A stretch of DNA of 44,834 nt, from assembly GCA_023138975.1 (NCBI GenBank), contig JAGLON010000048.1:1-44834 (forward strand), given 5' to 3'. A program made the translations under genes and the position numbers. The notes below the pieces were generated by a model. It was not told where the DNA came from and made no database searches. It saw only the letters and a list, made by a program, of their open reading frames with translations. This DNA comes from Candidatus Zixiibacteriota bacterium. GTDB taxonomy: Bacteria > Zixibacteria > MSB-5A5 > GN15 > JAAZOE01. Positions within the stretch are counted from its first letter, which is position 1. The number at the start of each line of letters is the position of its first letter. Shown piece after piece: positions 17,107 to 25,728 of this stretch.

Positions 17107-18340
17107 GCCTACCCCCGGACAACAATATGTTATCGTTAGTGGAGATACTTTAGGTAGTATTGCTGCAAGAGCCTACGGTGATTCTACTTTTTCCTCACGT
17201 ATTCAATCCGCTAATCCAAGTATCACAAGTCCCGATAATATCGTAGTGGGTCAGACCGTAATAATACCGGTGCTTTCCGAACGTGAATTACTTAAAACCC
17301 AACTTACGGATTTAACTTTAAAAAATGAAAGTGCCACGGGTTTACGTGTACTGCTAGAGGGGGTTAACATTGAGCCCATAAGCGTTACCATAACACGTAC
17401 CATGGATACTTGTGCTGATGGTTGGGTGGCTACGATCCCACATGATACTGAGAGTTTAATATATGAAAAAACAGCTCCTTACCGGTATACTCCGGTGGCG
17501 GTTTATATTGGGGGTAATTTAGTTGTCAATGGGGTGTTATGTACTTCCGCGCCATCGTTGGCAACTGACAGAAGTATTGCCCTGACCGGGTATAGTTACA
17601 CTATAGATCTAGTTGATTCTACAATCCAACCGCCCTATCAAAGGGATAATATTACTCTCGACCAACTTGCTCAGAGTCTTGTAACTCCGATTGGTATTAA
17701 TGCCGTAATTAACGGAGATACCGGGGGTGCTTTTGATAGGATAACCGCAGAAAAAACAAATACCCTTTTTACCCATCTATTAAAATACGCCCGTCAAAGA
17801 GGTTTCCTGGTTACAAATACAAACGCCGGAGATCTATTGTTAACTCAAGCTAATACCGAGGGTAAGTCTGTTGGTACTCTTCAGGAGGGTGATGGTGTTG
17901 TGCTATCTTGGGGGGCTGAATTTGATGGTAGAAAACGATTTAATACGTATACCGCACTTGGCCAAAGTCCCAAATCAAATAAAAATGTATCTCCGGCGAT
18001 AGATAACGCGGTTCCAAGATCCCGTTTTTTGACGTTTACGGCGGATGATACTACAGCGGGAAATGTGTCTCAAGCGGCCATATGGCGACGAAATAGTCAA
18101 GTGTCTAAAGCACTTAATATGTCACTGCCCGTTCGAGATTGGTTTGATCCCTCCGGTAATTTATGGGAGCCTAATATGCTTGTGACCATTATATCTAAAA
18201 CGATTTATATTCCCGAGGGTTTTGACATGCTAATAAGAGCGGTAGATTATAACTATTCCGCTTCCGGTCGATCGGCCACACTGCATGTAGTTCCACCTCA
18301 GGTGTATACTAGCCAGGAGATAATAGAGCCATGGGATTAA
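17099..18340 (+). CDS. Mu gpP-like tail hub/late-control-D protein with LysM domain
   Basis: 413 aa. ATG 17099 overlaps the previous stop by eight bases and puts the LysM-like repeat (YVIVSGDTLGSIAARAYGD, VVGQTVIIP) right at the N-terminus. The same frame is open slightly upstream but lacks a better start. The rest resembles the gpP/gpD hub fold, with MDTCADGWVATIP and late beta-strand regions. The N-terminal LysM may bind cell-wall glycans, while the hub links tube and spike. Its end overlaps the gp45-like spike gene. Confidence 0.85.
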   Translation: MSKPTPGQQYVIVSGDTLGSIAARAYGDSTFSSRIQSANPSITSPDNIVVGQTVIIPVLSERELLKTQLTDLTLKNESATGLRVLLEGVNIEPISVTITRTMDTCADGWVATIPHDTESLIYEKTAPYRYTPVAVYIGGNLVVNGVLCTSAPSLATDRSIALTGYSYTIDLVDSTIQPPYQRDNITLDQLAQSLVTPIGINAVINGDTGGAFDRITAEKTNTLFTHLLKYARQRGFLVTNTNAGDLLLTQANTEGKSVGTLQEGDGVVLSWGAEFDGRKRFNTYTALGQSPKSNKNVSPAIDNAVPRSRFLTFTADDTTAGNVSQAAIWRRNSQVSKALNMSLPVRDWFDPSGNLWEPNMLVTIISKTIYIPEGFDMLIRAVDYNYSASGRSATLHVVPPQVYTSQEIIEPWD

Positions 18341-18882
18341 ACGAGGGCAGGCTAACCGGGCGAGAAGACGGTAAAAATAGGGACGGCGATAAGACCGTAC
18401 GCCTGTTACAAACAGAAGTTAGTAGCGAGCAGGATATTCAGACTGTCGAACTCATTGATACCTTTGGTTCTGAGTCGAACCCGCCTGATAATTCGAAAGT
18501 GTTCCATTTAGGTGTGGGCACCGCTTGGCAAGTGGCCCTTTCAGTTGTAGATGGTACGCCCCTGCAATTGGAGGGTAAAAAAGGTGCCAAACAGAAGTAT
18601 AGTACTAATGAGGCGGGTACGGAGAGAATAGCCACTATTACCATGGATAATGACGGTACCATTACCTTGACTAATAGTTCGAATGTAAGTATCATATTAA
18701 AGTCAAATGAAAAAGTAACTATATCTAATAACACTCAAAATCTTAGAGACATACTGGATTCTTTAATGTCGGCGATACAAGAAATGGATACATTTGGTAG
18801 CCCTACGAGACACTCCGTTCATCCGTCAAGTAAAGCCGTATTCGCCTCAATAAGAAATAGACTTGATTACTTAATGGAGTAG
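18331..18882 (+). CDS. Baseplate spike/assembly protein, Mu gp45-like
   Basis: 183 aa, predicted central spike that pierces the outer envelope. An OB-fold-like N-terminus (about 10-100) precedes a beta-helix-like stretch of short alternating strands (TITMDNDGTITLTNSS, SIILKSNEKVTISN; about 100-135), characteristic of gp45/gpV spikes. The C-terminal helix and a PTRHSVHP segment follow. Ten-base overlap with the hub gene. Confidence 0.82.
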   Translation: MGLNEGRLTGREDGKNRDGDKTVRLLQTEVSSEQDIQTVELIDTFGSESNPPDNSKVFHLGVGTAWQVALSVVDGTPLQLEGKKGAKQKYSTNEAGTERIATITMDNDGTITLTNSSNVSIILKSNEKVTISNNTQNLRDILDSLMSAIQEMDTFGSPTRHSVHPSSKAVFASIRNRLDYLME

Positions 18883-18884
18883 AT

Positions 18885-19088
18885 ATGGCGACATCCCACG
18901 CAACAATTGAGACGGCTTTACTGGTGCTATATAATGACGCGAAGGCCATTCCTATGACTGAGGCTACTTTTGCGGATAGAATGGCCACGATAATACAGAA
19001 CGCTATACTTAGCGCGGATTTAGATGGCCTAGCTCCTAATGTGCAATCAGGTGGAACAGATAGGGTATTGACAGGTGGTCTACTATGA
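18885..19088 (+). CDS. Small baseplate-cluster protein, unknown
   Basis: 67 aa between spike and gp46-like genes, overlapping the latter by four bases (ATGA). It is helical at the N-terminus, with a short glycine-rich C-terminus (GLAPNVQSGG). No family recognised. Strict packing between baseplate genes on both sides argues for a real gene with a tail-related role. Confidence 0.65.
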   Translation: MATSHATIETALLVLYNDAKAIPMTEATFADRMATIIQNAILSADLDGLAPNVQSGGTDRVLTGGLL

Positions 19089-19525
19089 CCGACCTGAATT
19101 ATCAAGGTGATCCCCGAATGACGCTTGACGAAAACGGCGCTAACTTGGTGTATAGGGGCGGGCAGCCCCTTATGGATCGGGGCCTTGAAAATGTGGTATT
19201 AATACTTTTATTTACAAAAAAAGGATGGGCGGGAAACGCGCTATTCAAAAATCCGGATCAAAAAATAGAAAGTGATTTTGTAGCCGCGCATGAACAGCCC
19301 ATTACTTTATCTGCGCTTAATGAAATAAGAGACGCGGCAGAGAAAGCGTTGAATAGGCCTGTTTTTGGTACAGTGACAGTGATAACAACTAACCCCCGAT
19401 CTAATGTGATTAGTTCTATAATAACCATAGAGCCGCCGGGTAGGGATATTCAGACACTTATAGTGTCCCGCAATGGGCTTAATTGGATATCTCAAATTAT
19501 TGACCCCGCATACAGGAAAATATAA
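19085..19525 (+). CDS. Baseplate wedge protein, Mu gp46-like (gp25/W family)
   Basis: 146 aa. The central LIFTKKGWAGNALFKNPDQK and the following AEKALNRPVFGTVTV strand fit Mu gp46/DUF2634-like wedge proteins related to T4 gp25, which initiate sheath assembly on the baseplate. Followed directly by the gp47-like gene (no spacing), the standard gp46-gp47-gp48 order. Confidence 0.83.
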   Translation: MTDLNYQGDPRMTLDENGANLVYRGGQPLMDRGLENVVLILLFTKKGWAGNALFKNPDQKIESDFVAAHEQPITLSALNEIRDAAEKALNRPVFGTVTVITTNPRSNVISSIITIEPPGRDIQTLIVSRNGLNWISQIIDPAYRKI

Positions 19526-20704
19526 ATGGCGCTAAATATCCCGACTACTGAAGAGATAAAAGACCGTAATCTGGCTAATATAGAAGCTAATCTTAATCAA
19601 GACACCCCGCCTAATGACATTGCGTTTAATAAAGTGCTGGCAGGAGTCGAGGCGATTAATCACACGGAGTTGTATAAGTTCGGGGTTGAGAGAACTAAAC
19701 AAAATCTAGCACTTACCGCTTACGGGGTAGACCTGGAGAATATAGGTATTGAGTATGAGACCCCCATAAATCCGGCAGTAGCTACGAATTTAAGTGTTGA
19801 TTTTGTGGCTACAAATGGTACCCCCTTTCCAGCCGGTACGACATTCATAGGTGAGGCTAATGGAATTAGGTATTTTTCGGACTCTCTGGTAATTGCTGGG
19901 GCCGGGATTGCTACACCCACTATGACAGCGGAAATTGCCGGGGCTGTAGGTAATTTGGATGTAGGTGCCCCGGTTACTATGTCAGTACAAATTCCGGGGG
20001 CTGCGTCTACTGGGGAAGTAACTATTGTAAATACTACGGGAGCGGATAAAGAAGAGCAGGAAGCGTATAGAGAAAGGGTTCTTTTCGCTATTCGATCTAG
20101 TCCTGGGGGTGGAAATGCTACAAACTATAAGATATGGGCGGAGGGGGTGTCCGGAGTGGAAACAGCCTATCCTTATTCCGGTAGAAATTTCGGGACACCT
20201 TCGGCTACGTTCCCCGGGGATAGGACTATTTTTATAGAATCTACTACTGATATTCAAGTGGATGGAATACCGCCCCAATCTTTGCTTGATGACGTTCGGG
20301 AAGCTCTTAATTTTGAGCCAGAGACAGAGCGATCAAGACCGCCTTTGGGCCTTGAAGATACGCCTATGGATGTCTTGGCCATCACCCGAAGTATCGTTAA
20401 TGTAACTGTAACGGGACTTACCATAGATGCCAGTTTACTGGCTCAAGCTCAATCTGATATATCTACGGGTTTAGATTTTTATTTAAGGGATATAAGGCCT
20501 TTTGTGGAGGGGATAGACTTAATATCTGAACGAAATGATACAATAACCACACTTACTATCGGGAATGTAGTACAAAGCGTACTTGATGGATTTGGCGGGT
20601 CTGCGGAGACTGTTAGTTTTAATCGAGAGGATACCGGGGATATAGAGTTGTACACTTTAGAACCGGGTGAATTGGCTAAATTAGGGACAGTATCATATGT
20701 CTAA
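19526..20704 (+). CDS. Baseplate protein J, Mu gp47-like
   Basis: 392 aa. Baseplate J family features include GVDLENIGIEYETPINPA, FPAGTTFIGEANGIRYF, the Gly/Ala-rich EIAGAVGNLDVGAPVT, EEQEAYRERVLFAIRSSPGGGNATNYKIWAEGVSGV split across residues 172-207, and the C-terminal ITRSIVNVTVTGL strand region. It forms the wedge core with gp46- and gp48-like proteins. Starts immediately after its upstream neighbour and overlaps the downstream one by eight bases. Confidence 0.9.
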   Translation: MALNIPTTEEIKDRNLANIEANLNQDTPPNDIAFNKVLAGVEAINHTELYKFGVERTKQNLALTAYGVDLENIGIEYETPINPAVATNLSVDFVATNGTPFPAGTTFIGEANGIRYFSDSLVIAGAGIATPTMTAEIAGAVGNLDVGAPVTMSVQIPGAASTGEVTIVNTTGADKEEQEAYRERVLFAIRSSPGGGNATNYKIWAEGVSGVETAYPYSGRNFGTPSATFPGDRTIFIESTTDIQVDGIPPQSLLDDVREALNFEPETERSRPPLGLEDTPMDVLAITRSIVNVTVTGLTIDASLLAQAQSDISTGLDFYLRDIRPFVEGIDLISERNDTITTLTIGNVVQSVLDGFGGSAETVSFNREDTGDIELYTLEPGELAKLGTVSYV

Positions 20705-21506
20705 CAGCGTATACCGTCCCGTAATAGACGCCATTCTACCTCCAGGCCCTATATGGGTTCCGACGGTGGCCGGAGATCTTGACAAACTCCTTGATGGTAT
20801 TTCCGATAATCAGATACCCATTCAAGAGTTTTTAGCACAATTAGCGTATACCCGTATACCGGGAAAAACCCCGATTTTAGATGATGCGGACAAAGAATGG
20901 GGGCTTATACCTAATCCCGATCTATCAGAAGACGAACGTCGAGCACGGTTATTGTCTGCGAAAACATCTAATAAAAATGAGGGTACAGACACTTTTATTC
21001 AAGAAAAATTAAGGCTAGCTGGATTCGATGTTTACGTTCATCGTAATAATCCCCCCATTAATCCGGCGTTATTTTTATCCGATGATTTTTTGGTGGTATG
21101 TGGTGGTTCTGAGGATGCAACCTGTGGCGAAGCGGATGCCGTTTGCGGCAGTGGTGGTGCTGGTGGGGATCTTATAGTAAATGGGGATTTATATGTTAAT
21201 AGTTTGGATTATCTAGTAATGTGCGGGGGGGAAGGGGCTATATGTGGTGTTGCCGATGCGGTTTGTGGTGCTACAAGCGGTGATATCAATAGACAGTTAG
21301 TTACTTACACATTGCCTACGGATTCGGGGTACTGGCCCCTAGTGTTTTTCGTGGGGGGATTAGCTACACGAGATCCTATTACGGATGAGTTAACTAGTAT
21401 AGAATTTGCTGAGATACCAGTATCTAGACGGGATGAAATTGTGAGTTTAATAGTTAAGTATAAGCCCGCGCATTCATGGTGCGGGATACTTATAGAATTA
21501 GTTTAA
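20697..21506 (+). CDS. Baseplate wedge protein, Mu gp48-like (DUF2313/P2 gpI family)
   Basis: 269 aa. The N-terminal region with LPPGPIWVP and LAYTRIPGKTPILDDADKEWGL fits the DUF2313 family. A middle insertion (about 130-200) carries two copies of a Cys-rich motif, VVCGGSEDATCGEADAVCG and VMCGGEGAICGVADAVCG, separated by a Gly/Asn-rich link. The C-terminus (KYKPAHSWCGILIEL) is the usual family ending. The paired cysteine motifs might bind metal or form disulfides in the virion. Confidence 0.82.
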   Translation: MSNSVYRPVIDAILPPGPIWVPTVAGDLDKLLDGISDNQIPIQEFLAQLAYTRIPGKTPILDDADKEWGLIPNPDLSEDERRARLLSAKTSNKNEGTDTFIQEKLRLAGFDVYVHRNNPPINPALFLSDDFLVVCGGSEDATCGEADAVCGSGGAGGDLIVNGDLYVNSLDYLVMCGGEGAICGVADAVCGATSGDINRQLVTYTLPTDSGYWPLVFFVGGLATRDPITDELTSIEFAEIPVSRRDEIVSLIVKYKPAHSWCGILIELV

Positions 21507-21523
21507 TAAGGAGAAAAAAAATA

Positions 21524-22798
21524 ATGGCTATAAGATTAGAAGATGAATACACGAATGTAACACCCGCGAGCGCGTCATACCCGGGGGGATCATTTAAAAA
21601 TGAAACAGCCTTCGGTAATAAGGATGGCTTACCCTATGAGAAAAAGTGGCCTGACGATATCCAGGGAATCTTACAAAAATTACTTGATGCTGCGGGCATA
21701 ACTCCGTCGGGGACTCCTGATACGGTACTTGCATCGGATTATTATGACGCTCTTGTAGCTATATTCGGTTTTTCTCAGGTCTATGATGATACAGGCATAG
21801 CGGATGCTTATGAATTAGCCCTCAGAAGTGGCTCCGAGGTAGAAGACTATCAAGACGGCCAGGTAATTTCATTCATGGCCACAAATACTAATACGGGGGC
21901 CGCTACTGCGCAGATTGATGCACTGGGAGCTAAGGATATAACTTATCCAGATGGTGCCCCCTTATTAGGCGGGGAGATCCTGGACGGGTCTTTTATTTCC
22001 ATTATATTTAACGGGACGGACGATCGTTTGGAATTGTGGGTATGGGTTCCGGCTGCGTATGATTCTGTTATGACTGGAGACGAAACGTTTATCTACTCGT
22101 ATCAAAAAGAGCGGGTAAGTACTTTGGATGCTGGGGTTTTACCCAGAAACTTTAATCCGACGGGTACGTTTCCGAACGGGGCTAAAGAAATTGTAGTCAA
22201 TGTGGGCGCTACTGATGATATCATTTTTGATTCAGGTGATCTTGCAATCACGATTGTTCCCGGGGATAATGTAAGCTTTGTTTTTAATGGCACTAGTGGT
22301 AGTTGGGAAATTTTGGAACAACCTTTCGCAGGTTCGGTAGGGACGTTTGCGAACAACGCCAACGGAAATCCGAATATTAGTGATGTTCTTTTGGATGTGG
22401 ATGGGGTTGTAGCCGAAAGTGCATGGGAGAGCGTTGGACCAACGGGAAGCGGTGCCGACAACCCTTGGTCTGCGATGGATACTGTCCCCAGTGACGCCGA
22501 TTGGGTCGAAATAAGGGTAAGATTGCTTTCAGGTGAAACTGGTGGCACACCCTTCAATTCGCTTACAACTACACTTTATGCTCGGAAAACAGGAGGGTCT
22601 CAGGGGGTAGGAACGGATAATGAAATAGGTACAATTTTTGCGCAGCTAAACTCCAATGGAAGTTGCTCAGGTTCAGGGACGAATAAAGATACAGTTGGTG
22701 TTGATAGCAGTTTACACTTCGATCTTCATTGGACATCAACTTTTACAACGACTATTGACATAAGTCTAGTTTTAGTAGGTTGGGGCTTCAACACTTAA
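21524..22798 (+). CDS. Tail fibre protein
   Basis: 424 aa. Starts at ATG 21524, eight bases after AAGGAG; an in-frame upstream start at 21476 would overlap the baseplate gene with no ribosome site. Beta-rich and low in Lys, last gene of the tail module, typical of a receptor-binding fibre. The middle (about 75-260) has repeated strand-turn stretches such as VISFMATNTNTGAATAQIDALG, here split in two recognisable fibre-like halves. The C-terminal domain (about 290-424) looks like a separate beta-sandwich. It probably determines host range. No chaperone was identified. Confidence 0.75.
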   Translation: MAIRLEDEYTNVTPASASYPGGSFKNETAFGNKDGLPYEKKWPDDIQGILQKLLDAAGITPSGTPDTVLASDYYDALVAIFGFSQVYDDTGIADAYELALRSGSEVEDYQDGQVISFMATNTNTGAATAQIDALGAKDITYPDGAPLLGGEILDGSFISIIFNGTDDRLELWVWVPAAYDSVMTGDETFIYSYQKERVSTLDAGVLPRNFNPTGTFPNGAKEIVVNVGATDDIIFDSGDLAITIVPGDNVSFVFNGTSGSWEILEQPFAGSVGTFANNANGNPNISDVLLDVDGVVAESAWESVGPTGSGADNPWSAMDTVPSDADWVEIRVRLLSGETGGTPFNSLTTTLYARKTGGSQGVGTDNEIGTIFAQLNSNGSCSGSGTNKDTVGVDSSLHFDLHWTSTFTTTIDISLVLVGWGFNT

Positions 22799-22862
22799 TA
22801 TTGACTTCTAACGAATAGTATGATAGGGTTTTTCCCTAGGGTAGATATAGAGGGGGAAAACT

Positions 22863-23087
22863 ATGAGCGGAAATGTCGGCGGAGTTCGAAAAGATACATA
22901 TGTAGAAGCGGATACAAAAACGGCCAGGGCATTAACCTTTGATATGCTGAGTGAAATCTATGGTAATCAGATAGATCTCAGGGATGAATGTGCGGCACGA
23001 TTAGAAGCTTGTACCGCTAAATTCCAGAATAAAAAATCTTTTAGTCTTATGAATTATCTATTTACTTTTTTGTTAAAATTTAAATAA
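22863..23087 (+). CDS. Small protein downstream of the fibre, unknown
   Basis: 74 aa with a GAGGGGG ribosome site. Charged helical body with three cysteines or near-cysteine positions (DECAARLEAC) and a hydrophobic C-terminus (SLMNYLFTFLLKF) that could sit on or in the membrane. Its position after the fibre is where lysis genes often lie, so a lysis or membrane role is possible but unsupported by a family match. Confidence 0.6.
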   Translation: MSGNVGGVRKDTYVEADTKTARALTFDMLSEIYGNQIDLRDECAARLEACTAKFQNKKSFSLMNYLFTFLLKFK

Positions 23088-23098
23088 CGGAGGGTATT

Positions 23099-23281
23099 AT
23101 GGATGAAATAGGTTTTTGGTTGTATACAAATAAGATGTATCTATTAGTGGGATTCATGATACTGGAAAAGTTTGTTAAAATATCCCCCTGGAAATGGGAC
23201 GATATATTGGTTGATGGGGCTAAAGAAATATTTTCTGGAATCGTTAGGGCGTATGTAAACGGGCCGTCTAAAAGGAAATAA
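23099..23281 (+). CDS. Small membrane-associated protein, possible holin-like
   Basis: 60 aa with a GGAGG ribosome site. One hydrophobic stretch (about 13-24, MYLLVGFMILEKF) is followed by a KISPWKWDDILVD segment and a basic tail (GPSKRK). Such short proteins at the end of late operons often act in lysis or membrane attachment. With a single weak membrane segment it would be an unusual holin, so the function stays open. It is the last gene before the bidirectional hairpin. Confidence 0.6.
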   Translation: MDEIGFWLYTNKMYLLVGFMILEKFVKISPWKWDDILVDGAKEIFSGIVRAYVNGPSKRK

Positions 23282-23305
23282 AAAAAACCCCGGTCGCCCG
23301 GGGTT
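23281..23305 (-). terminator. Rho-independent terminator between convergent operons
   Basis: A perfect 8-bp stem AACCCCGG/CCGGGGTT (23286-23293 and 23298-23305) with loop TCGC. Read on the minus strand it is followed by a run of seven T, so it should end the leftward transcript coming from thyX. On the plus strand the hairpin immediately follows the last late gene but lacks a T run, so it may act weakly in that direction. The 129 bp to thyX (23306-23434) hold nothing recognisable. Confidence 0.8.
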
Positions 23306-23434
23306 ATAACCATATCAAATCTCTTATTCATTTCTAAATTATTCCATCGTTCCGTCCTCCATTAAAAGTTGCCGAAAGTTACACTATATCTCAGTTAATA
23401 ATTTATATCAACCCTTTCCTACGTGCTAACCCCT

Positions 23435-24046
23435 CTAGTAGTTTAATTTTATACCCATAAATAATCCTGGCCACATATCCGTAAACTCTTCCAATAAAGG
23501 AATCATTAAGGCGCGCATTTGCGGATGTGCAGTTTTAGCGCACCTTAAAGTCAATATATGTCGCCATTCCCGAACATTAGCATTGACCACGATTTCAGTT
23601 TTAAGAGCATTCGGTAGTACTTCCCGGGCTTCCTGTGGTTTCCACCCGAAATCAATTAGTCTACAGTAGGTATCACAACTATAACGTAGGGAATTTTTGA
23701 AGGTATCTCTTGTAACTTCCCCTGTGATTTTCCACCATACCGGCTCTATGAATTCCATATCCTTACCATACTTTACATACCTGGTGGACTCTTGAGCAAA
23801 CGAGCATAAACGATGTCGAACGAGTTCATGAGTTACACCCCTGTTTGTTATAAACCTAACGATAATATTTCCGAATTCGATCATCGCATGGTGCCCGGAT
23901 TCAACCATTTTATTACAAAATCTAATTGAAGAACTATCCGTGATCTTATCTTGTGATTGGTAACAAGTACGTCCGGCGATTTCTATAAGCTGTTCCAGGT
24001 CTGTAGGAAAACTTAAAATTTCATAAGATTGTTTAAGTAATTTCAT
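23435..24046 (-). CDS. thyX: Flavin-dependent thymidylate synthase ThyX
   Basis: Makes dTMP from dUMP using FADH2 and methylene-tetrahydrofolate, supplying thymidine for phage replication. 203 aa. The signature RHRX7S is present (R77-H78-R79...S87) within RHRLCSFAQESTRY. The family's C-terminal region with WRHILTLRCAKTAHPQMRAL, which helps bind substrate, is intact. Start ATG 24046 follows CGGAGG. It overlaps the upstream gene by one base and is the promoter-distal member of the leftward replication operon. Confidence 0.95.
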   Translation of the reverse strand: MKLLKQSYEILSFPTDLEQLIEIAGRTCYQSQDKITDSSSIRFCNKMVESGHHAMIEFGNIIVRFITNRGVTHELVRHRLCSFAQESTRYVKYGKDMEFIEPVWWKITGEVTRDTFKNSLRYSCDTYCRLIDFGWKPQEAREVLPNALKTEIVVNANVREWRHILTLRCAKTAHPQMRALMIPLLEEFTDMWPGLFMGIKLNY

Positions 24047-24408
24047 TATTTCCTCCGTTTCGTATGGTGCTTACCATCGTCCATACTTTTAAAATGTTTA
24101 TTAGGGTGCGTTCCTTCCTCAAATTCGAGCAGACACATATTGGCTATGTCCACAAGGTGTTCGGTGTTACCTGTCTTCCGGTATAGTTCTAACCGTTTAA
24201 GGGCGGAGCCTATCCTATCAAATTGTGGTTTTTCGGGGGTGTTCAATCGTCCGTACCTGAAAGCTCCCATGATCATTCGATTACGCATATACTCTTCGAA
24301 TTTAGATGACCACTCGGTGCGTATTAGCGTTAGTACATCCGGGAGTTCCACCCTATTCAAATCCTTCATTATAGAAGCCCTGATATGCTCGGTTACTGTC
24401 TTGGCCAT
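24046..24408 (-). CDS. Conserved phage protein, possibly nucleotide-metabolism related
   Basis: 120 aa, mostly helical. The stretch RNRMIMGAFRYGR and the later ELYRKTGNTEHLVDIANMCLLEFEEG, here shown in part, resembles small phage proteins found beside thyX. The acidic helix pair is reminiscent of MazG/dNTP-pyrophosphatase-like folds, but the key metal-binding EXXE...EXXD set is not clearly present. The basic tail (GKHHTKRRK) may bind nucleic acid. Function not assigned; overlaps both neighbours by a few bases. Confidence 0.6.
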   Translation of the reverse strand: MAKTVTEHIRASIMKDLNRVELPDVLTLIRTEWSSKFEEYMRNRMIMGAFRYGRLNTPEKPQFDRIGSALKRLELYRKTGNTEHLVDIANMCLLEFEEGTHPNKHFKSMDDGKHHTKRRK

Positions 24409-24713
24409 GATGGGTCCAGGATATAGTTTTTAATAGTTTCCCCATGGCAACGTTTAGGCGCACACCAACAAAATAGTCTTAATTTTCCGTATACCCGGTG
24501 GATGTCCCTAAGAACATCTAAATTAAACATAACTTTTTCATCTTTTTGTTTAAGTTTATGATTAAACCATTCGTAATACTTATCACACACTAGGTCTCTT
24601 TGGCTTTCATCCTTTAGTATAAAGGGGTTTCCTAATGCGGACCTTCGATCAATGTAGATATCATATATCTGAGAGGGTTTAAGATCGTTTATGTTTATAA
24701 TTTCAATTGTCAT
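24393..24713 (-). CDS. DUF4326 protein
   Basis: 106 aa from ATG 24713, five bases after the methyltransferase stop. Family hallmarks are YIDRRSALGNPF near the N-terminus and LFCWCAPKRCHGETI near the C-terminus, with the Cys/His cluster likely binding a metal. DUF4326 has no established biochemical role; it is frequent in phages next to replication genes. Its first codons nearly repeat those of the methyltransferase (both MTIEIIN), with 2 differences in 22 bases. Confidence 0.75.
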   Translation of the reverse strand: MTIEIININDLKPSQIYDIYIDRRSALGNPFILKDESQRDLVCDKYYEWFNHKLKQKDEKVMFNLDVLRDIHRVYGKLRLFCWCAPKRCHGETIKNYILDPSWPRQ

Positions 24714-24718
24714 AAGTA

Positions 24719-25528
24719 TTAACACCCCCGTATTCCCTTTATTCGCGTTTCTATTATCCCACAATATTTCTCTGATACTTCACTCCCGATGTAACACCTA
24801 TTATTTAGTACGGCCATTTTTGCCGTAGTACCACTCCCCATAAAAGGATCATAAATCAAATCACCCTTGTTACTCCAACTTATTATATGATCGTTTACTA
24901 ATTGTTCTGGGAATACCGCAGGGTGATTAAACGCTACTTTATCTTTTGAGGTTGTATTCTTACCTGTAGCGTATTTCCATAGGTTAAATCTCTTCCCATA
25001 CTCCTTAGCTGTTATACGTCTATGCTTACGGCCTGTTTCCACAGTGTGATTACACCTTTTCGTATTCGTAAGCATACTACCTACTCGTTTATTTTTACGA
25101 TCATGTATAAGGTTAAATGTGTTTATTTTACCCTTAGTGAAAATAAACATATATTCAAAATTTTGAAGATAACATTTGTTAGACCCGACCGCACCAGCCC
25201 CACTTTTTTGATAGATCATTGTGTCGTGTAGATTGAACCCGATTTCCTTAAAGTATAAAGCTTGTTTAAAACTAGTTCCCGTTTCACTCCCCCTTATTGT
25301 TGCGTCACCTACAACCCACACAACTACACCACCACAGTTAGTTACACGGTATAACTCCTGCGCTATATTTTCAAAATCAAACGAATAACCCCTGTAGGCA
25401 CGTAAATTGTCGTAAGGGGGGCTTGTTACTGTTAGGTCAATAAAATTGTCAGGCATTCGCGACATTGTGTCCAAACAGTCTTCACAGTAGATTTTATTGA
25501 CTCCCGTGTTTATTATTTCAATCGTCAT
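24719..25528 (-). CDS. DNA amino-methyltransferase (beta class, N4-cytosine or N6-adenine)
   Basis: Transfers methyl from SAM to DNA, probably to evade host restriction. 269 aa. Catalytic motif IV TSPPY (35-39) precedes the SAM-binding motif I DPFMGSGTT (about 227-235), the order of the beta class. The SPPY form is common in N4-cytosine enzymes, but N6-adenine cannot be excluded. The target-recognition region lies between them (about 105-200). No restriction endonuclease gene is adjacent, so it is a stand-alone enzyme. An adjoining DUF4326 gene follows. Confidence 0.9.
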   Translation of the reverse strand: MTIEIINTGVNKIYCEDCLDTMSRMPDNFIDLTVTSPPYDNLRAYRGYSFDFENIAQELYRVTNCGGVVVWVVGDATIRGSETGTSFKQALYFKEIGFNLHDTMIYQKSGAGAVGSNKCYLQNFEYMFIFTKGKINTFNLIHDRKNKRVGSMLTNTKRCNHTVETGRKHRRITAKEYGKRFNLWKYATGKNTTSKDKVAFNHPAVFPEQLVNDHIISWSNKGDLIYDPFMGSGTTAKMAVLNNRCYIGSEVSEKYCGIIETRIKGIRGC

Positions 25529-25531
25529 AGT

Positions 25532-25723
25532 TTATACCTCATTATTATAGTCACAGTGGTCTTCCCAATTAGATTTAAATTTCGCTTTAGCCCAGATAAT
25601 CGCATTGGCTACAGCGTCTTCATAGTTATGCCAGATAAAACCTGTGCGTAAAGGGCCTATCTCGTTATACATTATAACAAAATATCCTTCTAAACCAGAA
25701 GATACACCAATCCTAGTAGCCAT
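25532..25723 (-). CDS. Small conserved protein, unknown
   Basis: 63 aa from ATG 25723, preceded by AAGGGAT. A GTG 36 bases upstream in frame would overlap the polymerase more. The sequence MATRIGVSSGLEGYFVIMYNEI, taken in two parts, then WHNYEDAVANAIIWAKAKF suggests a short beta hairpin and one helix. It lies between polymerase and methyltransferase in the replication operon. No function assigned. Confidence 0.55.
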   Translation of the reverse strand: MATRIGVSSGLEGYFVIMYNEIGPLRTGFIWHNYEDAVANAIIWAKAKFKSNWEDHCDYNNEV

Positions 25724-25728
25724 AACTA

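Noticed and set aside
110..22798. Whether this is a Mu-like transposable phage, given the Mu-type tail
   Set aside because: No transposase A/B genes, no Mu-type ends, and a lambda-type packaging and capsid module with its own polymerase and primase.
22799..22862. Promoter starting with TTGACT at 22801
   Set aside because: No acceptable -10 box at 16-18 bp; the TATGAT is too close. The genes are probably read with the late operon.
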